Source of the DNA: Calliopsis andreniformis | Taxonomy: Eukaryota; Arthropoda; Insecta; Hymenoptera; Andrenidae | DNA length: 64,000 nucleotides | NCBI RefSeq assembly: GCF_051401765.1 | Contig: NC_135064.1 | Span: forward strand, 21,054,001 to 21,118,000 | Direction of reading: 5' to 3' | In this document: in pieces, positions 38,811-52,571 of the stretch | Numbering within the stretch: the stretch's first letter is position 1 | How the letters are laid out: each line of letters starts with the position of its first letter | Notes under the pieces: model-generated | Told to the model about the DNA's origin: nothing | Seen by the model: the letters and a program-made list of their open reading frames with translations, nothing else | The model's database searches: none | Position numbers and translations under genes: made by a program

Positions 38811-41800
38811 CTTCCTAAATCTTCAGATCTTTCAAAAGGACAAGGTGCATGGAACAACTTTAATTAATAATGTCTCGAAAATGATTGGCCATGTACCTCC
38901 CAAAGAAGAAGTAGCCATACTTCACTTTGGAAGTTCTACAAATATATAGTATATATATATATAGTGAATATTCATTAAAAAGTGAGCGTTACATTGGAGG
39001 TGATCTCCTTTCGAGCCCAAAGAAAATACGCGTTAACTGGTTGTTAATTGTGAAACTCGAACACAGTATCCTCAGATTTACTTGCTCTTGCAACTTTGCC
39101 CAATGTCTGCAAATAGCAATGGATTAATGTAATCGACAAATACGTTGCTTGTTGAAGATCAAATTTGTTTCGCATCGCTAAATTTAAACGAGGTTCAAAC
39201 GCTTACTGCTTACCGCTTCCAACGCAAAACAAACTGTATTGGTCCAAATTATGCGGAAACTAAACATCGTTTGTCAAGACACGATCCATGTAAGATAAAA
39301 TCGTGACTATGATACATATTTACAATATTATTTTTGCAATATATTCTATATATACTTTTGTACATTAAACAGAAAATTCATTTTTAAGTAGAAAAAAGAG
39401 TGTTTGTGCTTCAAAAAAGCTGCCCGAATCGATTTTTGGCAACGCCAACGATCAGGAATTCTACAAGCAAGAATCTTGCAAAATGGCTACGTATACATGT
39501 ACACGCATCTGGCAAGATTACAAAATCGCACTTTCGATTGATGCCATTAATACGAAGAATGTTAAATCTCGTTCCACCTTTGATGAAAGATAATATCACT
39601 ACATTCAAGAATTCGTACTACATATATTGATCCTTAAGCTCATTCATGTTATGGACACTCAATTACGACAGTTCCCACGTAGATTTCGCTGCCTTAGAAT
39701 ACAGCTTTCCAAGCAATATTCGCACAGCAGAGAACTATTTAAGCCCGCTTTTGTCTTCGTGCTAGAACTATTTAGTTCAATTAATATCGATCAAGTTCCC
39801 ATCGACGTCCTTATTAACTTTGTTGCTAAGCAACGTTCGTCGATGTTCGAGATTCGATTGGAAGAGGCTGAAGACGAGATGCACGCGTAAAGAAACGAAA
39901 TACATAATGCGTTCCACGTCAGGCTAAAGGCTGAACAAACAGATGCACGAGGAACGATTACTTAACCACATGTTATGGTGCTGGGATTGAAGTGCCGAGC
40001 ACATCCTCGGCCTAGGTCTAAATTATAATTCAGGAGGAAACGTTTAACACACGCGACTGATTGTGAGATTAGAGGAAGTAGTCAGAGAGATACCAATTAT
40101 CGAGTTGTTTCTACGAGAACGATTCTACGAGTACGTCTCGTTTCTGCTATCCAAAATCGATTTTCCGAGGCGATATTACTGAAAATCTATTCTTAAGGAG
40201 TTGCATAAAATTGGAGATCTACGCTAAACATAGTTTCTTTTTCTCCTCTTTTTTTCTAGCGAAATTGAAGCGCTTGAACTACATATATTTACAAAAGCTT
40301 TCCACATCTCTTACAGCACAAACATATTACCATTCCTCCCAGAAATTAATTATTATTCTAAATTGCTTGGAACCGAGCTTTCAACCCACCTTCTATAAAC
40401 AACACAGAAAGAGAGAAACCAATTGGCCTCTGAAGTTTGTAATTCTAAAGGCAAAATGCAACTCCTAAAGGAGATATTATAAAGCAAAAAAGAAAGTTTG
40501 CAATCGCCAGACTGCGAATTTTGATGCATTTATGGAAATGTTAAGCATGTAAAACGTTTCAAAATTCATATAATATTAAAAATATACAAAATATGAAAAG
40601 TGAACCTAGAAGATGAAGCAAATTTTGATTTTAGTTCCATTTCTCTAACAATGTCTAATATGAAATTGCGTAAAAATTCACAGTGTAGTAATCGCATAGC
40701 GATGGTTACGAGTATGTATCGAATTTGGTCCCCTTCGAGTCACTGATGCCTCTAGGTTCCTGTTATCAGTGAGCTGAAGTCACGTCATCGACCTTCCGGC
40801 CATAGAACACTTGAATCGTCCCGATTTTGACAACGGGGTCGTCGATGTGGCAAATTTCGGGGCTGTGGGTGGGAAACTGGGTCATATCGATTGACTGTCT
40901 CCCTCATTCTCGAGGAGTGCACGCTCAAAGAAATTATTATAGCTCTACTTCTTTCCCTCTTTTGTTCGACGAGATGAGGGGGAAAAATTGGTGGCCGTGT
41001 TTAAGACAAGGAACTCGGGCAACGATACCAAAAACAGAGTTCAGGGAACGTGATTTTTCGTTTCAGCCATCCTCGTCTTCCTTTTACTACATGCAACTAT
41101 TCCACAGGATCATAATAGCGAGGAAAATGAAATCCTTTGTTACTTCTGACTTTGTACGAAGTAACATGGAACATGTTACATCGAAGAAGTAAATATTCGA
41201 TGTAGGATTTAAATAGAGAAAAGTATTACAATCTGAATTATAATGAAGAAAGACGAATAATCTGGAATGTTTAGTTCAGTTTTATTTTGTTGGACTTGTG
41301 CAGAAGAAGAATTAATTAATGCTTCAGTTGAAGACTCTAAGAAAAAAGTAATTAGTATGGTGATAAGCGCAGTTGCTAGGTTCAAATCATGATGACGTTC
41401 GTGAAGTTATTATTTTTCTGATCACGCACAGCTTTTGTAACGGAAACGATCAACTCATTCACGAAACTATGCTGCAAAAGAATACGTTATTTCGAGGACA
41501 TAAAAATGAGGGTTCTTAATGATAAATAATTTTCGATAATATTCTTAGGGAATATTAAAACACAACATTGTATTGGAATATTAAATAGCGAAGTATTTGC
41601 AACCTATATTTCTTAAGAATTTCTAGGATATATAAAAGTTAGTTGTTTTTTTGAGGGGTGAATTAAAAAAGGATAGTATTTATTTTCTGCCTCCTTTTAT
41701 TTTTTGCATTTGAATATTCTGCAAAAGTTTAAATTTAATTTAAACGTAACGAGGAAATACTCCATTTCTGTGTCTATGTATTATTATGCTTTTGCATTCA

Positions 41801-44800
41801 CACCTACATTTTTTCTGCCATGCTGCGGAATTTACTGTGCTTTCCCCATGGGTTCTTAACGATCGATGACAATTCCCCTTTCGACGCAATTTCTACAGGG
41901 TCCCAGCGCCAACCCGAAGGCGCATGGAGACCTATCACGAATTATTGCTTCCCAAATCCTAATGAAGTTAAGGGAAATTGGAAATCTAACTACTTCGATA
42001 ATTCGGTAAATGTGAATTTCAGCAAGAATAATTTTATACGAATATTGTAAAACTTGAACCTAGTATATATTTCACCATTAAATATTCTTTTCCCGAATAA
42101 ATTAATCTACAAATTCTCCCTTGTAAATTTGTGCTCATAATGAACCAAATTTATTAATGTCAAATAATATGTCTTTTAATTAAATTTAATCAATGAAACT
42201 GCGTTATACTTCCATGTTTAATAATAATGATTATTAATGATTTACTAAAGTTGATATAAGAGAATATCGAATACTAATAATATATAAATTAGAAATTATT
42301 AATTAGTATTATTATTATTATATTAGAAGTACCAAATTTTCATAAAATAACTCGGTAATACAATCTCGCAATATCAATTAATCTTCATACACATTTTAAT
42401 AAAAATTTGCTTCTGTAGATTTAAGAGAATATTGAGCATGTGATTAATCATTTTGAACAGCATAATCATTAAACAGGTCCATTCGTTATAAAACTCCAGG
42501 ATTCAGAAATTCTTAATACTCTGAAACTTTTTAATGCTTTACTTGCTGAGCTCGTTCTTCAGTGTATCTCACTTTCCAACTGAAACGATCATAAATTCTG
42601 TTTACCATACTCTGCATCTGTTCAATGTTTCCTCGTCATCCCTCGTTATTAACAGAGAATTCCAGATATAACTTGGTACCTTTGAAATTGCGCAAGTTTC
42701 TCAATAAAGAGAAGTGGTCGATTTATGCACTTAAGTGAATGGACCGCGAATCAAACACCCCACAAAATAAACGAAACCATTTCCATGTCACATCCCACAG
42801 ATGGTTATTCAATCCAGATATATTAACATTTGTCGCTCATGTTAGTGCGTATCAAACCACGCTACGAAATTGTGGGCACCCCGTGCGGCTCAGCAGTTTG
42901 TATAAAATACACAGGGTGTTCCAGAATAGGTAGTACCGACAGAAAAGAAGTACTTCTACATAAATGAAATAAGGAAAAAATATAAAGTAAAATTCTTTAA
43001 TTTTTTTGTTGAGAAAATTGAGTTTCAATTTTAACCGAGGACAAGTATATCGAAGTACAGTTTCAGGGGTTTAAGATACAAACAGGGAAAGGGGAATGCT
43101 TCTAGCCTATAACAAAGACAGTCAATGGTCAGTGAATGTTCCCCTTCCTCCATGTATCCTTCAAAACCTGATCAGAATTCAAACATAATTTTCTCGAAAA
43201 CGAAGCACAACGTCCAAAAATTGTATTCTATATTTTCGACCTACTTTTTCATATAGAATCACTAGTTTTCCATTTACGTCGCCAGTTTTGGAAAAGCCTG
43301 TAGAAAATTGCACTAGGAGCTTGTGTGCACCCCGTGAAGCATATTAAAGATTTTCTAAAATATAGAATGCCTCGGTGGGTGGTAATTACTCGAGTAGGTG
43401 GTCCCCTAATCTCTAGGAATATAGACTGCAACCCACAGCCAAGATCGACTTTTGACCTAGACCAACAACCGAGCTGCTACAAAGGTTAGAATCGTACAGT
43501 GGACAGCGTGATGGAGGCAAGTTCAAAGGAACTATAAATACCTACGTCAGTTCATCAAGTAACGTGCCACGAGACAAGTTTATGCATACTTGCTGGTTTG
43601 GTACGGGAGTTCATCGAATTGACCTTTAAAATGTCACACACAATGCGGTTACATTGTGAAACACGTTACTGTTCTCAAGCAAACTCATCATCTGTGGCAA
43701 GTGCAGGCGTCAATTATATTCGATTCAACAATGAGCAGCTCGATACACATTGAGTCCCAGTTCGTTCAATCGTGTCCCAAGAGATATGTACCAATGTTTT
43801 CCTGCGCGAAACGGTAGAAACTGAATTACCGATTTTCAACGATCGAAGATCGAATAACAATTATATGTATATATGTATAAATATGTATATACGTAAGCAG
43901 AATTAGTGTGTGTCAAATATACTACAACACACAATTCTTTTTGATCGAGTGATATGTAGGTATGTAAATACCAACAATTAATGTGCAGTTCCTTCTGTCA
44001 GAGTTTCAGTTTTCTCATAACTAGTGGGATACGCAGGGTGAGAATGACGATACAGTGCAAATGAATAAACTCAGAATGACGTTGAAAGTCTACTTAACAT
44101 AAAAGAATAAAAAATGCCCCCACGAAATGTCGGTCGCAAAAAAGAGAAGATGACAAACTTTTCAAACCACACAATTCAAAGGTATAAAGAGCTGCAAATC
44201 ATTTCCTTAAAGCCGTATGTAATGAGTAATAATAAATAACCATATCGGTCATTTTAATTGCTTTTGTAATTCTCCCGTTAACATTAATGTTACAAGAAGA
44301 TTGAATAATTACGTTACGTGGAGCTACATAATCCACGTACTCTGTCTCGATACATTATTAATATATTTAAGTGGAAAAGCAATCTTTAGTCTGAAATAAT
44401 ATTAATTAACGTCTCTCCAGAGTATTTTACTTGTCACAAAAATTGCTAATTAAAATTCTACTTAATCATTAGGAAACTAATCTCTATTGACTACCTTTAG
44501 TCGAAGGATTATGACCCACCTAAAACTATTTAGATAATTAACTAAATTTCCAAGTCCACTCATAATAATTCTAAGCATATCACGCCTTAAAAAATTGATC
44601 TGACACTTAAAAGTATTATTCGTCTTCCACAAGAAGTCCTCTGGTACGCATTAGGTATAATGGTTTTCAGGAGACTTCTCATGGGGCGCAAATAATACCT
44701 ACTACCCTACCACCCATTCTATTCTTTCATGCAACACGTTCAATCGTGTACAAATATCGTATTCCTTTACTCCGATAACTCACAAGCGAGATTGAAATTT

Positions 44801-45013
44801 GTTAACAAGATGAACCTTAACGAGATCACCGCGCGTAACCTTGACTATTACGCAATTGCTTCACCCTCGCTCATTGCGGACCGTGTTTCCTGTTCTCGCG
44901 CCGAGGGGTGGGCTCCAAATGAACAAAAACGTGACTATTTGCCCCGTGTAAACCGGTCTTTCAAATGCATCGTTAAATGAGAGGCGCATTCCCTTCGAGG
45001 GACGAGTACTTAC

Positions 45014-45185
45014 ACGAATGCGTCTCTGCTCCGTGGCGAATGGACAAGAACTGTCTGCGCGTAGGCACGTCTTCATTTCGATTCAATACGACGGTGAAAC
45101 GGGCGATTTCAAATGGAGCGTCAGAACTGCACGTCTCGAAATTACCCTGTGCCCTGCCACGCGACATCCCGACTGCAGTGCGATA
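45014..45185 (-). promoter_or_regulatory. Candidate alternative 5' exon with strong donor
   Basis: On the minus strand there is TATTTATC, then CACTGCAGTCG (initiator-like), then a moderately GC-rich segment ending at ACGCATTCGT|GTAAGTACTC, a near-consensus donor with last exon base 45014. Two frames are open through it. The one starting MSRGRAQGNF ends in phase 1, but joining to the common exon would create TGA, so the coding reading is not supported there. A noncoding 5' exon of the AMPK gamma gene is the simplest reading. Confidence 0.3.
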
Positions 45186-45249
45186 AATACTCAATCTGGG
45201 AGTAAACCAGAGCAGTGATCAATTTCCGCCAATTTAATGAGCATCCTTT

Positions 45250-45636
45250 TTAACCCTGGAATGGCACACTGGCGGATTTTTATGGCCCCAGCAAAATACT
45301 CATTTCTGTTACTGTGGATAGTGAAAAATAATGGCAAATCAAAATTTCTTTTACCTTCTTTTAATGTTTCAATTCTGTAAGCTTAGATTATATAGGGTGA
45401 AGCACCAGATATTGCCATCTAGATTTATGTTATTATTATTATTATTATTATGCGTGGTGAAAAGTGTTTCAAATGGAATTGAATGGTACCTAGTTTTACT
45501 TGTATACTTGAAAGTATTTTAGTGAATTTTTGCACAATTTTTTAGACATTCGAAATGTGGGAAAATTACATTAAGCTTGAAAGACCTTGTGCGTCAGGTA
45601 ATAGTTCGAAAAAACAGTGTGCCAGTCCAAGGTTAA
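45250..45636. mobile_element. TTAA-flanked piggyBac-like MITE, about 387 bp
   Basis: The left end is TTAACCCTGGAATGGCACAC; the right end on the other strand is TTAACCTTGGACTGGCACAC. The CCC/CCT start next to TTAA fits piggyBac-type termini. The interior is noncoding and includes a (TTA)n microsatellite at about 45429-45452. Confidence 0.75.
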
Positions 45637-47559
45637 TTTCCATACTGGGCTCATAATGTATTAACCCAGCTGCGTTTGTCGGATCCTTTTTTATTCAATT
45701 ATGGTTTTTTCTTTCGATAATTTTCTTAACTTTGAGAAGAATGTAAAAATGTCCTGTTAAAAATTTACACGAGAAAATACAAAGAAACTTAATTTACCTT
45801 TGTGAGAGTTTTTAAATATACATTTTAAGTGTGGCGTTCTTAGATTATTGAAATTCAAATGCTGATCCCACTCAATGTCAGAAATCGCAGATCACTTCGA
45901 TCAGAGAAACCTTTAGCATTTATAAAGAGAAGTTATTTGCGAATTGCTTTAACCTTTCAATCATTTATCTCGCTTTTAAGTTGCTTCGCGATATTGACGT
46001 TTTAGTTTTGCTGCGGATGTTTATTTTTTATAACCTTTTCGAGATGGAAAAGATTCTAAAGAATTGCATTTTGTGATATTTCTTTTGAAAGAAAATATAG
46101 AGAATGAAATTATAAAGCGTACAAGTTCTGTTAAATCCTTTCACAATATTGTTCTATTGCTTTTAAGATTGTTTTTGTAAGAAAAACGTCTTGAAGAACA
46201 AAAAATTGGTGAATTTGATCGAAAAATACTGTGCTCTGGTACACTAATACTCTATTGGAAGAGATTCGAAATCCAGGGAGTCGATATAGGACAAGCCTGA
46301 TTTGGTCAAATAATAGCTCTTTCGCAGTTGAATAACCAAATATCGACGACCAAGGCAATCTTGAAAACCAATACCAGCGATTCTGAATTCGTAATTAGGA
46401 TATAGTCTATGCAAAGTTTCGCAAGCTCAGAGTTCCTAATATCTCCTTTGACGATTCATGAATCTGTGTTATTAGGTTCGCCGATATTCATGGCCACTGG
46501 GTAATTAGATCAATTAATCCCTCACAATTTTGGACAACTTTATTCGATGAGTTGTGAAACTTCACTGATATTTGTGGTTTATCAGTACACGCACTGTAGA
46601 TCCAACAACTTGTCTTAACGACTCTTTTTCAACACAGTAAAAAAAATTTACGTAACCACTTTTAAATGAAACTTTACTGCACGTGAGTGTTGTCAGCATA
46701 TTACGCGATATCCAATGTCATCACTCTAGACTAGTTTTTAATAAAACACACCACGTATTCTAACCACGAGACTCTTCTATTTTTTAAGATTTCTGATGAT
46801 TTTAGAAACCGAAACCAATACGTAACCTCTTTATAATCTTTTTCAATGTCTCGAGGCAAGTGATGGGTTTGAGATCATTTAGAATTATTTCGAATCTCTC
46901 TGCCTCTTCGAAGACTGAATAAAAGTCAAAAGGATTCGAAGTGGTCTGACCCCATCACTAGTCCCCTTTCTCTTCCTAAAAATATAGATTCTATATCTCA
47001 CATGTCAACTAAAACTCTAATTCGAATTTTCTGAAAATGTGACATAGATCGTTTTACCATACAACCACAGATATACTGTTACATGAATGAGTAATAAATA
47101 GATGAAGGTCTACTATTATAGTAGAGTATCTGGATGCTGTTATGACCAACAGTAAGTACGAAGGAAAAAATGGCCGAGTATTGTCATCGAATGAAGGTTC
47201 ACAGGTCATTGATACTGGACGTCGTAACCGGGTCTCTGGCATTACGTCACACCCCTGACATGCATTTTAATACGCAAGAGACAGCAGCACGAGATCACTG
47301 GGAAAAAATCGACTAAAACGATAACTGTGTTCTTCCCCGCGTACGTCTAGACTCCGCAGGATGTCTTTTAGTAGAGACGGAGGAGGCCTCCAAACTCGGG
47401 CACGCTACAGAAGTGACCTATCTTCCTATCGGAGGCACGTGCACGTAAATGCATACTGATAAACTGGGACATCACGTATCTCCGTGTGAGACATAAAATT
47501 GCTATGATTTGCAGTGCTGTCTGGGCACTCTGTACATAAATACAAAACACAGAATGTAA

Positions 47560-47795
47560 ACAGTAGGGGAGAGCAGAGCTAAGTGACTAATGGGGTAGGT
47601 TGACTAATGATGTTCTCACATTTTTTTTGTTTTCAGTGCTACGTGTCGATTTGAAGCAGCGACACCTTCGTGGCGAGCTAGGCATTCATTTGTTCCGAGT
47701 GTAGTGAATAAGAACATCATCTATCGTATAATGAACTATTTAACAGGGATTAGTTACCTTATTCTATTAGTCAAATAGCTCCAGTATCCTCTACG
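47560..47795. mobile_element. Diverged foldback element
   Basis: GAGCTAAGTGACTAATGGGG and TAGGTTGACTAATGATGTTC at the left are matched on the other strand near the right end by GAGCTATTTGACTAATAGAA and TAGATGATGTTCTTATTCAC. It is noncoding and diverged. Confidence 0.5.
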
Positions 47796-48210
47796 ATTAT
47801 TTATATATAATTCTGCCTGCAACTCTGCGATTTTATCGCGGTTTACGCGTGTAGGTGGAGCTCAGAATAATTCTGCTGACCTCTGTCTTTTGAAAGTAAG
47901 TACGATATTAAGAATGAAAAGAATGTCATATCCTTTTATAGTATGCTGTTTGTGGGGAATTAGTTCTGGTTGTACAGGGCAAAGAAGGGAGGGAGAAAGT
48001 AGGTTATATTTGTATGATAAGAATCAAACTCACACTGTTTAGGTGTAAGTGAAAAGGGAAGTATGCTTGAATTCTATTCAAGTGTAATGGCTAGTTATAA
48101 ATTATTTTATGCGAACGTGATTATAGTTAAGGGTTGCAAATTATGATTTATAGTATTTCTGGCAACTAGACCCCTCGGAGATTGCAAATCTGGTGTCGTG
48201 ACTAGAAATT

Positions 48211-48545
48211 GGAATATTTGTATATTAGAATATTTGAAAAGTTTGAATACTTGAGAATTCAAATATTTAAGAATTTGAATATTTGAATTTTTGAAAACTT
48301 GAATATTTAAATATTTGAATTTTTGAAAACTGGAATATTTGAAGATTTGAAAATTGAAACATTTGAAATTTTGAATATTTGAATATTTGAAAATTTGAAT
48401 ATTTGAAAATTTGAATATTTGAAAATTTGAATATTTGAAAATTTAAATATTTAAATATTTAAAAATTTGAATATTTGAATATTTAAAAATTTGAATATTC
48501 AAAAATTTTAATATTTAAAAATTCATGTATTTGAAAATTTGTAAT
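48211..48545. repeat. GAATATTT-type minisatellite, locus 3
   Basis: This is the longest array. It starts with degenerate units (GAATTTTT, GAAAACTT, GAAGATTT) and becomes a clean alternation of GAATATTT and GAAAATTT near 48380-48440. Confidence 0.9.
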
Positions 48546-51500
48546 CGTTTACATCAGAGACTAGAAAAGTGATAAGAATATCGCGTGTAACTATAAACTA
48601 GGTTGAAAATCATAATCATTATCGAGAATCTCTGTAAAACGAAGACCAACGACGACAAGGGAATAAAATCGACACCGCTTATGCGCATCGTGTATCTTGC
48701 GCGAACTTCGAACTCAAAAGAAAAGCCGTTAAACTTTACCGTGCACTTTTAATGAAGTCTCGAACACGTATTACTCACAAAGCCACGCGAGCTGGTGTGT
48801 AGTATTGACTACAGTGCACCTAACTGCAGTGGCGATGCAGTAGTGTAGGCAAAGGCCAGACTAAAGGGGGATTTTTTTTTTCCGTTCACCATTTTGGAAA
48901 CCCGACACCCTAATACTGCCCTTGTTTTATCGGTGTTACGTGGTGAAGACCTTGAGACGTGGATTAAAAACCGCAGGTGCGATTCCTCTCTACAAATTGT
49001 AATTCAATTTGACGAAATAAAGCGTCGACGGAAATGCATATACCGTGTATTTGTTCGAAAGACTCGAGATCCATTTAATGAGATAGAACGCTAATGAGAT
49101 TTCCTGAACTTTCGGTAACGACGAAACATATTTGTTCTCGAAGGAAATTCGACAGTTATTATACAGCGATTCATATTTCCAATGAAATGCAGTAATAGAT
49201 AAATGTAATGAAGAATAAAATGTACTCGTATAATTTCTGTAATTTCTTGTAATGTTTTCGCGTATTCAAGTGAAATCCATGAAGATACGAGAGATATTGC
49301 AATGAAATATAAACATGCTTAAATGTAGCAATAAACATCGCAAAGATAAAATATAAATAGGAAATCGTTCATTTAATGGAATTAATAGAGAAAATTCCAT
49401 ATTCGAAACTAAATACATATAAACGAAGATGACATACGATTAAATGTTTTTAAAATTCCAAATTTACAACGCGACTTTAGCTTACAGATATTCGAATATT
49501 AGTGTCTATATTTTGACCTCTAAAATCGAGAATCTGTTACCTAACTGGTAACACCATTTCACGAATATACGCTTGCCTTTAATAGGCATCCCCTCAGTTT
49601 GTTCACCATGACCAAAAGACCAAAATAACTTCCACGTAACCGTCTACCTGGTAATCGATTACGAAAGAATCCTACAAAAACAAACTTCATCCCCGTGACA
49701 CACATCTTACGTTTCTACATATCAAACCATTGAACTTTGTCACCAACGTGATCACCTATATTCTTTTTAAATACTCGACTGCATAAAAGCACGTCAGGTA
49801 AACATGAAATCGGAAGTTCCATCTACGACTAGTGCTAAATCAGAGGTTAAAGCTGAATCACATTATGCGCTATCAACACACGCGTTCTGGCTATCACGTT
49901 TTTCCTACAAACGTATGCATAAGATACACTCCGCAACGTAGGATGTTTGTTTACGGTTACTCCACTTCGAAACGTGGAAGAGAATGAAGAGGAAGGGGCA
50001 CGTAGCTAAGGTAGCAGGAATAACGGCCGAATAAACGAGTTGTAAATGTGGTGCAATTTCGATGCAGCGCGGGATCGTATAAACAGGCGTCTTAAGCGTT
50101 TTCGCCTCCTCCGAAACGCGTTTCCGGTTTCAAACGTCGATACGATCGACATGTGGATCTCGAAACCGGTTCCTCAAGGACGATGAAGAAGACCCGTCTA
50201 CATCGCACACATGTTGCACTCTTAGAACCGGCTGAGGCTGAGAGTTTCCTATGCCACGAGAGTACGCGATCGACCTACATCTAGAAACGTCTAAACCTTC
50301 TTTTACAAATAATCGAAAGTAACAGCTACTACCTGCTACCGAGCAAACCCTTTTTCGGTTTCAGAATCTGGTTTATGAATTATGAACAGCGAGCGTTGAA
50401 AGAGGGATACTTGGGGCTCTTAACGTTCAGAGGATATAAATTGATATCTAATTATCTTGCAATTTGGGTATTTCTGGTTTCTGAGAAATATGGCTCTTGA
50501 TGGTATGGTTGATGTAGTTAGGCGATGTCGATGGTGAGAGTTAGTTGGAAAAGTGCACTGAATCTATTGAAAGTTAATAGACTTCAATAGAAGTCTATTG
50601 AATTTGCAATGTTCTAGGTCATTCTAGGGAATACAGGAGAGTCTCTTGTGTCATTTTATGGCAAACAAATTTACATAATTCTTTAAGCTGAAAGAACGAG
50701 TCTAGGCTACATGCATCAATTTTTTAGAATATCTAATATGTCGAAGCATTAATTTGAAATATTTTAGAACAACTCTTGAAACTATCTTTAATGAATAAAA
50801 AAATATAAGAAAATCCTGCAATCAAACTGACAATATCTATTATTTATAGAATTTTTCCTATCACATAAATACGAAAAAAATTCTACTAAGTCTGCCTCGA
50901 CTACCGATCAACCTTACTTGTTTGTACCACCTTTGACTTAGCCGCACGTGAACGTTATAAAATATTCGAGAAGAGATGTTAATGTCTACTCTAACATTTT
51001 TTCGTTATTTACACTGTCACAAGGAGAATTTATGATGAGCGTTTACGTTCTAGCAAACAGTGACAAATTCACTACATGCGGTTGTAGATATACCATAATG
51101 AACAATTATTTTTACTAATATGTTAGCCGAGGTGAAACATTTAATCATCGTTATTTTCAAAAATCATTCTCCTGCATAGGTTACATGATACTTTCAAGAA
51201 CGCCTCTTAGAATATTTAATGGAAAAAGTGTGCAACGAGCAGAATCGGGAGAAAAACTCGTTGTGCAATCCGTCAGAATTTATAACTTTGTTGTTAGTAT
51301 TGAATATCGATGCCATAAATAGAGTTCGCAGCTCCAGCTGGAATGGCGGTTATAATTGTTTGAAGAATTGGAACGCTGATTCGCAGTGCCCTCATTTATT
51401 TCAGCCTCCAATACAATTAAATTCGCCACCGCTTCATTACTAATAAAATGGTTATTACGTTTTCAAAACAATATACTGAATGATTTAAGAACCTAACTGA

Positions 51501-52451
51501 ACACTACTGTGAGAAGAAAACAGCTAATAAAGAGCCCAGAAATTTAAATTAAATACCAAGTCAAATATTGTTTTTTCTTTTTAAATACACTAGGACTATT
51601 ACTACTATATGTAATAGTAATGTAATGAAAAAGTAATGCAATAAAGTCGTAACATATTTTACGAAAAAGTTCCAGAGTAGCCATCATCATCTCCTCTTAA
51701 GTAATGCTACGTTTAAATAAGCTATGCATCTTCCACCTTGCACCAATTCATCTTGTCTGCATATGAAACGTTTCATTGTAGATGTGACATCTTGCTTTAG
51801 AAAGCAAAGCTATTCATATTCCCAGGAACCTGAAATGTCTTTTTCACAAAAGTGTCAAATCCAACAGTTCCCAGAACTTTGCAAAAACTAGGTAAATCCA
51901 ATATTGAATATACTGCCTCCTACTCGCGAAACATTTAACAACAGAACTTAAGTAGGTACATGTGTTTCTATTCCGGACAGAAGCATGACATAAATACAAT
52001 GAAGCTAAATATTCTTAGCCCGACCGAAGTTTTGTTTACGAGAAGTTGAAATTAAAAATTTAAAAGTCACTCACAGCCCGATAGCCACTATCGTAATTCT
52101 GTTTACGTTTATCTACCGAAGTCTGTTTATTCATACAGTAGCCTATCATCTTTAACGAACAAAACGGAAAATAAAGGACTGATAATGCGAGGAACTACGA
52201 CTAAATGACTTCGCCACTTCATTTTGCAGTTAGCAAGAAGAATTTAGTAACAAAAATATATGGTCTTAATTCTTAACTGTTCTTGAGATCTTGGAACTTA
52301 TAAATGTAGGTAAGATTCAGGAGAAAACAATTTTTTAAAAATAATATTTGAGTCGTTAACGAACCAAAGCGAATAACTTCATTTCCCGAATTTTTGACAA
52401 TTTTAATGCCAAAATGTTTAAAATAAATATAAATATTTCAGTTTTATGGAG

Positions 52452-52571
52452 TTAAGCTGCGATTACAGTAGAAGCATTTTCTGATGAATATGTCTGAACT
52501 TGTTTCGCTCGTACGATAAATAGCTCGGACATATTCGTCAGAAAATGCATCTGCTGTAAACGCAGCCTTAA
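52452..52571. mobile_element. TTAA-flanked foldback element, 120 bp
   Basis: The left arm begins TTAAGCTGCGATTACAGTAG and the reverse complement of the right arm begins TTAAGGCTGCGTTTACAGCA; both continue through GCATTTTCTGA.GAATATGTC, giving arms of roughly 50 bp with few mismatches. TTAA at both ends is the target-site signature of piggyBac-type transposons. It is noncoding. Confidence 0.75.

Noticed and set aside
39400..39890. Two plus-strand ORFs of 76 and 87 aa in succession
   Set aside because: They have non-ATG starts, no recognisable domain and no splice context.
41370..41400. GGTTCAAATC, a tRNA T-arm-like motif
   Set aside because: No acceptor stem, D-arm or A-box can be placed around it.
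50577..50600. 10-bp inverted repeat AATAGACTTC/GAAGTCTATT
   Set aside because: It is too short and isolated to distinguish from chance in AT-rich DNA.
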